Shown here: positions 58,415 through 64,000 of the stretch, in pieces
Layout of the letters: each line of letters begins with the position of its first letter
How positions within the stretch are numbered: position 1 is the stretch's first letter
NCBI GenBank assembly: GCA_026874595.1
Contig: CM049314.1
Span: 71,502,300 to 71,566,299 of the forward strand
Source of the DNA: Sipunculus nudus
Taxonomy: Eukaryota > Annelida > Sipuncula > Golfingiida > Sipunculidae
Direction: 5' to 3'
DNA length: 64,000 nucleotides
The notes under the pieces: generated by a model
The model's input: only the letters and a program-made list of their open reading frames with translations
Database searches by the model: none
Told to the model about the DNA's origin: nothing
Program-made: the position numbers and the translations under genes

Positions 58415-61400
58415 GTGAGTATTGCCATACTTTTCATGTTTAATCAAACAAAATCTTAGTATTTACTAAAATATGTGGATCTTATATATGTTATAAAAAT
58501 AATCAAGTAAAAAGTTGTAGGATTTAAGTCCCTTTCCAAATAACTGGCACTGAAAACTTTACAATTACTTACGGCGGTAGCTCTCTTGGGCCGCTACACA
58601 GACCACACACGGTTTTGAGGTCACTAGGGCCCGCCATACGCAAATTGCACTTCATCCGATACCCATTTGTTATGTTGGGAAGACATCAGCACACTTTTCC
58701 CCAGGAATGTGCTTGAGGGTCTAAGCTAAGACGTGAGAGCCTACGGGATTCGAAGCCACGACCACTTGATCACAAGTCCGGCTCCTTTGCCGTTACCCCA
58801 CTAGGCTCCATATACGTAAATAATATGACCTTTCTTAATATGACCAGAATACTTCGGTGGGTATGTATATATGTACATACAAGTTTATCAATAATATTAT
58901 AATCGTGTTTTAATATATTCGCGCGTGTTTTCATATTGAAATTATGAATACATGAAAGCAAATGTGAAGTAAACTGATTTACGTTGTACCAGTGAATCCG
59001 AGCAAACAAAAACATCAGATTTTATACAAATATATCTACAAATAAAGTAAAAAAATAGACTGTATAAAGTTTCACTTCTTATAAGTTAACTTTGAATAAC
59101 AAATGTGTCTGTTGTTTCACTATACCTTTTTTTAAATTAAATAAGGCTGCGTGATATTATCTTTTTTTTTAAAGCACAGATTATAATGAAAACCAGAACA
59201 TGAACAACATAATCCTCATAGCGCTAAACCTCACTAAGTCCATTCAATGATTATTTTATCATAGAAAATTAGTATTTAAGGTAGCTTCACCTGCACCGTT
59301 CAAAATTTTGTGCAAATATTTAGAAGTCAGCTCTAACAATAATCAAATAAAGTAAATAGACATTAAATGATCAAGCTTTAAAGGTGAAAAATAATTTTCC
59401 GTGTTTTTTAAACTGTGCTTAATTATTGAATTTTAAAATAGTCATACAGTTGGAAAGCTCACACTTAGCTCTCTCAGACAACAAAAACTAAACAAAATCA
59501 ATCAAGATAAAAAGAAGTATTTTTTTTTAATTTTGAAAAAAAAGTTCATTAATTTGCAAATTGATGGATTTCAAAATATTTTGTCAACGTATAAGGCGCA
59601 CCTCTAGCCATTTCTTGGAAAAGAATCATTTCCGTTAATCGCGGCCGGAAGACGGATGGACGGCACAGCATTGCGGGACGGTATTTATATAATGAGTAAA
59701 TTATTCCGTGGAACAAATGTCACTTATATCAATCAGAGTTCGGGTACCACTAAATACTGGGAAGGTAATCTGCGATGGTAAAGCGACCCATCCAGGTGGA
59801 TTTTATTTCCTAAGTCGCTTCATGCTACAGAAACCAGGATAAACTCCGGCCTGATGGGCCAGAAGGCTCTGGTGTAAAAGCCTTATAGACTTTATCTTTA
59901 CTCTTTGGGAATTATTTGAACAAACCTCCTTAGAACTAATCCCTTCATGTTTCAGGACGAGCGTGTGCCACCGGCTACGGGCATATGATTAGCCACATAA
60001 GCAGTGATAGAAGTGTTTGCTACCAATTTTACCCAAACGATGGAATGACTCAGAAAAAAGCTACCGAAAGATGTATGATTACCGGTGGAACTTTAGTGAG
60101 CATCCAATCGCAGGAAGAAATGGATCATTTGAAAGACATCCTGGACAAGAACCAAAACCTGCTGGCGTTCGGTACTTCTATCTTATTGCTATTCTTACTA
60201 TGCTGATTTATTAACATTCTAGGACACGTATGACTGGGATAGCGCTACTTTGGTCAACCAGGTTACCACCCATTAGTTCACTGACACAGCAGGTGATATA
60301 ATTATCGAGACAAGAGTGTGTTTTTGCCCATGAGATTTATGCTCTCAAAGCCAGGAGATGGTCAGTTTAAATTTTAGCCAAACAGCAATGGTATTGTTCA
60401 CGGTAGGACTTGCGCCATTGATGATAATGGTATTATAGTGTACTTTCTCAAAGTTATTAAGTGCGAAACCGAAATTAAATTCTACAGATGTACAAAGTAG
60501 TACCCCATCAAAATATTAAAAAGACACGCACAGGTGTAGCCAGGACTTCTTCGTAAACGCAAACAGATTTATCACATGATTATAACCAACAGGAGAAATA
60601 CTCTGGACAAAACGATAGTTTTAAAGTAATAACTGCAACGATTGACCCTTAATGTCATTGTTTAACTTTACTGGCATTATATCGCTAATGGCTTAATTTA
60701 AATGATTATCCTTTCAATGCATGTTTAATTATACTTAGTATAGTACACGTGTCATTAATTCGTATGCATACTTGTCAGTTAACATACAGACCCCGTTGGG
60801 ACCTATGCATGGGTCATATCCCTGTTATCAACTGGATACCCTCTGGTAAACTTTATCAGACATGTTAATGAAATATTAGCGTTCTGTGACAGACAGTTTT
60901 ACTTATAGGAGTTATGCGATGGATTGTCTTGTTTTGCCCTATTTCGCGGTAAAGCGGAACGTGTTTACAAGCTAGTATGAATATATATATATAGAAAGCT
61001 GTCCAATTCATGACTTTCTTTGTCGTCACTTTTTGTATTAAGATCGTCACACGGTATTGCAGGAGAAGATAAACCATTAAATTTATATAAATGGAATAAA
61101 AAAAAGGATATAATGGTAATTATCAAAATAACAAGGATTAATCAATTATAATTTTTAAAACTTTATAAATTGACTCACTCCTCGAAATTGAAAGACAATT
61201 TCAAATTTACAGAAAATGTTAAATGTCATTCACTTCTTATAATTCAAGTTAGCTGCACCTTGAATAACAATATATAAGAGAATACATCAAACAAATAAAC
61301 AAATTAACTGTATGAATGTTTTGTTCTTCAACAAAAAATGTGTACCTGACTACTCCAAGAATAATGAATTTAGATATATTTGTTTTAGACCCAAGATATG

Positions 61401-61645
61401 ACACACTAAGAGCAGGCCTTCATCGCGGATACTGGACCTCAGCTAAATATGTTAAAACCGAGGACAAGTGGATCTGGGAAGCAACTGGACAAGACATGGT
61501 GTATGAAAACTGGGGATTTGATCAGATTCGGCTTCCATGGGAAGGACACATGTACATCGACATGGGAGTATTTCGGTGGCGATATATACAAAGTACCCGC
61601 AAATTTTCGCCACTGTGCGAGAGAAAAACAGTTTGTGCGCCATGA
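57841..61645 (+). CDS. Secreted single-CTLD protein, four exons, apparently intact
   Basis: Exons 57841-57883, 58262-58414, 59956-60171 and 61389-61645 join in phase 1 to 222 residues. Exon 1 is a short signal peptide (MAEKNTVITLLCLSG). Exon 2 is a linker, VSVNGIRNTNTTGLNVI then LSCCPSYLIYNVSIILNM and LRC, with sequons NTT and NVS. Exon 3 starts RACATGYG and holds SVCYQFYP, RCMITGGTLVSIQSQEEMDH. Exon 4 holds GYWTSAKYV, WIWEATGQDMVYENWG, MYIDM and SPLCERKTVC, stop TGA 61643-61645. Splice borders are GT..AG with good tracts (CTTTTTAG, ATGTTTCAG, TTTGTTTTAG). C1 and C4 present, C2/C3 and Ca2+ motifs absent. Probable extracellular recognition protein; ligand unknown. Confidence 0.75.
58560..58812 (-). 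mobile_element. tRNA-derived SINE in intron
   Basis: Minus strand, from 58812: GGAGCCTAGTGGGGTAACGG (box A-like TAGTGGGGTAACGGC) and then GTGGCTTCGAATCCCGTAG, a box B match (GNTTCGANNCC) at normal tRNA spacing. About 170 bp of non-tRNA body follows to near 58560. The promoter parts fit an RNA polymerase III SINE. The family was not identified and no clear flanking duplication was found. Confidence 0.6.
59640..59900. mobile_element. Possible SINE-like fragment
   Basis: GC-richer than its surroundings, with GACGGATGGACGGCACAGC and a GGCCTGATGGGCC palindrome (59848-59860) followed by GGTGTAAAAGCCTT. Composition and palindrome suggest a repeat body, but no promoter boxes or ends were found. Confidence 0.3.
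59956..61645 (+). CDS. Exons 3-4: CTLD
   Basis: Both halves are separated by a 1217-bp intron in phase 1. The alpha2 helix (SQEEMDHLKDIL) and WIWEATGQDM strand are nearly identical to the gene at 42.4-45.3 kb, while loop residues differ (FDQIRLPWEGH vs ADQRKLPWDEN). Confidence 0.8.
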
Positions 61646-62088
61646 AACTAAAATACACTTAAAGGCTTACATATGGTCCGTATTGTTTCATGAAAATCTT
61701 ATTTCCCCTTGGAACGGAAAAAGAAACATAAATAGATACATGGAGATTCTAAAGAGTCAGTAACATCATTTGAGGAACAAAATGTGTTTTCATTTGGTGA
61801 AATCCATATTTTTATATGAGATATGAAGGTAAATCACCACTGGCGAAGTACGACATTTTCCATTTGGCGTTCCGGACTTCTATCTGCTTCTTATTTCCAA
61901 TAATATTTTACAATATTCAGTTTAGTCAATGAGATATTTCTTATACTTCTTTCTTAGTGTTTTCGCCTACGATCAAGTGTGTCGTTTCAGTTATTCTTTT
62001 CTTTCCCTTCGTCCTCTTGGATATAAGTTATTATATCCAAGAATCATGTTAAAAAAGTATGAATATGCCGATACAATATTATAAAATG

Positions 62089-62094
62089 AATAAA
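62089..62094 (+). terminator. Possible polyadenylation signal AATAAA
   Basis: AATAAA about 445 bp after the stop of the last CTLD gene. Confidence 0.35.
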
Positions 62095-62487
62095 ACTAAA
62101 GTAAAAACATGTTTTCCTATTTTACCGACATCTGTTTAGTGAACCTTGGACATCGAATGTAGTATTTTGGATACTAATGTAGTATTTTAACAGGTCAAAC
62201 AAGATGAGAATGTTTTTAGATATCATAGTCCAGCATTTTTATTCTCTGTATTTGGTTATATATTCAAAGAATGAAAAGCTATCAGTTAAAATAAAGCAAT
62301 CGTCACTGCATATCCACTGGAGATTTGTTTTTTGACAACCTATTCTTCGTCATTTAAAATCTGTTTATTTCTAGGATGACATGTAAGTATATTGTTTAAG
62401 GAATATTGGGTATATTAAAATATATTTCCATTTAGAGGACCATGTACGTCTGTAACACAAAACATAAAATGGAAAAATATATTGGTA

Positions 62488-62618
62488 AAATCAGCAGGAC
62501 CAGGCATTAGACATTAAGATACAACCATTAAAGAAGAATGGTAAAAACACCCTGATTAGATCAGCAGGACGAGGCATAAGACGTTAAGGTACAACCATTA
62601 AAGAAGCATGGTAAAACT
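62488..62618. repeat. Tandem duplication, 70-bp unit
   Basis: ATCAGCAGGAC(C/G)AGGCAT(T/A)AGAC and CAACCATTAAAGAAG(A/C)ATGG repeat with a 70-bp offset (62491 and 62561). Confidence 0.85.
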
Positions 62619-63044
62619 GTAATTGTTTTAGGAAGGCCTGTCATAAATGTAGAGTTTTGTTTTCTTTTTAAATCAAGTATTCAAAATAGCCTTTGGCGTG
62701 CGTACCGTTGACTGGGCATTGGTTAGACCAATCTACTTCATGGCACATCTTGGTGTGGAAACAACTGCTCAAAGGGTCTTAATCCATCAAGTTTTCCCTA
62801 GTTCCCTTTAAAATATTCCGCCTTATCATTTATTTATATCCAAATGGGTGTTTTGATAAGCACCGTGTCAATTTGAATGACTTACACTTGATGCAATGTG
62901 CGGACTTCAATTTGCTTCTTATTGCTTATATTATTTACATTTACTGTTCAGTTAAATCAATGAGATATGTTTAGCCAATTATGTAACCATGTTGTATTGT
63001 ATATTGTATATAAATTGTTTTTGTAAAAATATTATGATAAAAAA

Positions 63045-63230
63045 TGTGGTCACTCAATATGTGACCTCATTTTATAATATTATAAACATAATACATACTT
63101 ATATGGCTGGTCAAATAAAATGATGTCAAATAAAATGTAGTCACACCTTTTTGCCAATATATAAACCTAACCACATTTTATAATATTATATAACTTAATT
63201 GGCTGTTCAAATAAAATGTGGTCTTGCCTT
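63045..63230. repeat. Tandem duplication, about 104-bp unit
   Basis: ACC(T/A)CATTTTATAATATTATA followed by an interval and GGCTG(G/T)TCAAATAAAATG occurs twice (about 63064-63122 and 63170-63222), with a third AAATAAAATGTAGTCACACC piece between. Confidence 0.8.
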
Positions 63231-64000
63231 ATTTTCGTTATTAATGTTTTGTAAAAAAATATTGTCACTATGTTTTAAAAAATATAATTAAATATTGAAA
63301 AAATAAGGGAAATTATGATGTAAGTAAATATTTAAATGTTGTCACATGATGTGATTTAATGTATGAATAATAATAACAAAAATAAGGCATGTTATGGTGA
63401 ATTAATAAATATGAATTGTGCCACAAAATATGTTAAAATTAAAGGAAAATGAAAGTTCATACATTTGAATCATGACATTGGATTCTTTGCCCTACATGAT
63501 CCTGTATTTGTCCCGTTTGTCTATCAATAATGGGTATCTTCTTAACTGACTGTCTTGATATACAGTAGTCAACAGGAAAATAAAAAAAAGATAAACGTGT
63601 CTAAAATGTATTTCTATACTCCGTATTTTAATGACTATATTATACAATATTTTATTTATTTGAAATATAAAACATACCTTAAGACAGTGTTGAATAGAGC
63701 AAGAGTTCACGTGATCAGTTAAATACACTCACAGTCGACAGTTGTTTATTTTTTTGTCAGCATAACTTCGTCAACTTTTTTTAAAATCTTGTCAAACGTG
63801 GATAGTTGAGGTAAAATTGTTTTTTATCTTTACACAAAAAGATTTATCCAATTTAATTTTATTTGACATAATATTTTTGTTTAACCTGGTATATCCGTAC
63901 TTCACGTCGGCTCAGAACGTCTTTAATACTACGTTATTTTCAGTATTTTTAGAAAACTACCGTTTTTCGACAGTTTGTAAAAAAAAATATATATTTAATT

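Larger units (their letters stand above)
61646..64000. other. 3' flank of the CTLD array, AT-rich
   Basis: No further CTLD exon is seen to the end of the window. Contains two short tandem duplications listed separately and many AT-rich open frames without recognisable similarity. Confidence 0.4.

Noticed and set aside
58735-58812. Functional tRNA gene on the minus strand
   Set aside because: Boxes A and B are good, but I could not form a convincing cloverleaf and non-tRNA sequence continues for about 170 bp, so a SINE is preferred.
1-64000. CRISPR array or prokaryotic operon
   Set aside because: Tandem repeats here are contiguous minisatellites without unique spacers, and genes have introns; nothing is prokaryotic.

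Overview
This is an AT-rich metazoan genomic window: genes are split by introns with GT..AG borders, long (TA)n, (GA)n, (CA)n and GATA microsatellites are common, and retroelement relics are dense. The mixture of Ty3/gypsy, L1/Tx1-like LINE, Penelope-like, DIRS-like and tRNA-SINE remains with an expansion of C-type lectin-like domain (CTLD) genes suggests a marine invertebrate, most likely a lophotrochozoan such as a mollusc. The phylum is inference; no housekeeping gene is present to fix it.

Left part (1-11 kb): a decayed Ty3/gypsy element (minus) cut by the window edge, an internally deleted LINE (minus) with a perfect 16-bp target-site duplication, about 4.7 kb of anonymous AT-rich DNA, and a decayed LINE ORF2 (plus).

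CTLD locus 1 (11.8-19.3 kb, minus): ten exons, all joined in phase 1, give a signal peptide and four CTLDs arranged as alpha-beta, a linker, then alpha-beta. Two genes of two CTLDs each remain possible, but I find no second signal-peptide exon. A Penelope-like retroelement with reverse transcriptase and GIY-YIG endonuclease modules lies behind it (21.0-22.9 kb), then a 1.1-kb TA-flanked terminal-inverted-repeat element (26.3-27.4 kb).

CTLD locus 2 (27.7-32.5 kb, plus): a paralogue in inverted orientation with one alpha-beta CTLD pair, a stalk exon, a transmembrane exon and two cytoplasmic-tail exons. Two conserved Trp codons are stops and one splice donor is damaged, so the extracellular part looks pseudogenised although the membrane and tail exons remain open.

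Middle (33-42 kb): anonymous DNA with microsatellites, a palindromic tandem repeat, a DIRS/gag-like ORF fragment and a few uncertain small ORFs.

CTLD locus 3 (42.4-61.6 kb, plus): a tandem array of four-exon genes for secreted single-CTLD proteins (signal peptide, Cys-containing linker, CTLD first half, CTLD second half). The first (42.4-45.3 kb, 232 aa) and last (57.8-61.6 kb, 222 aa) are intact by hand reconstruction. The second (49.1-51.2 kb) has frameshifts and the third (54.8-56.1 kb) is a degraded remnant; these two sit in a segmental duplication of about 5 kb. Their CTLDs lack the usual Ca2+/sugar motifs and the C2-C3 disulfide. The window therefore looks like a birth-and-death cluster of lectin-like recognition genes. 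All exon borders were set by eye from splice consensus, phase and paralogue comparison, without transcript evidence.
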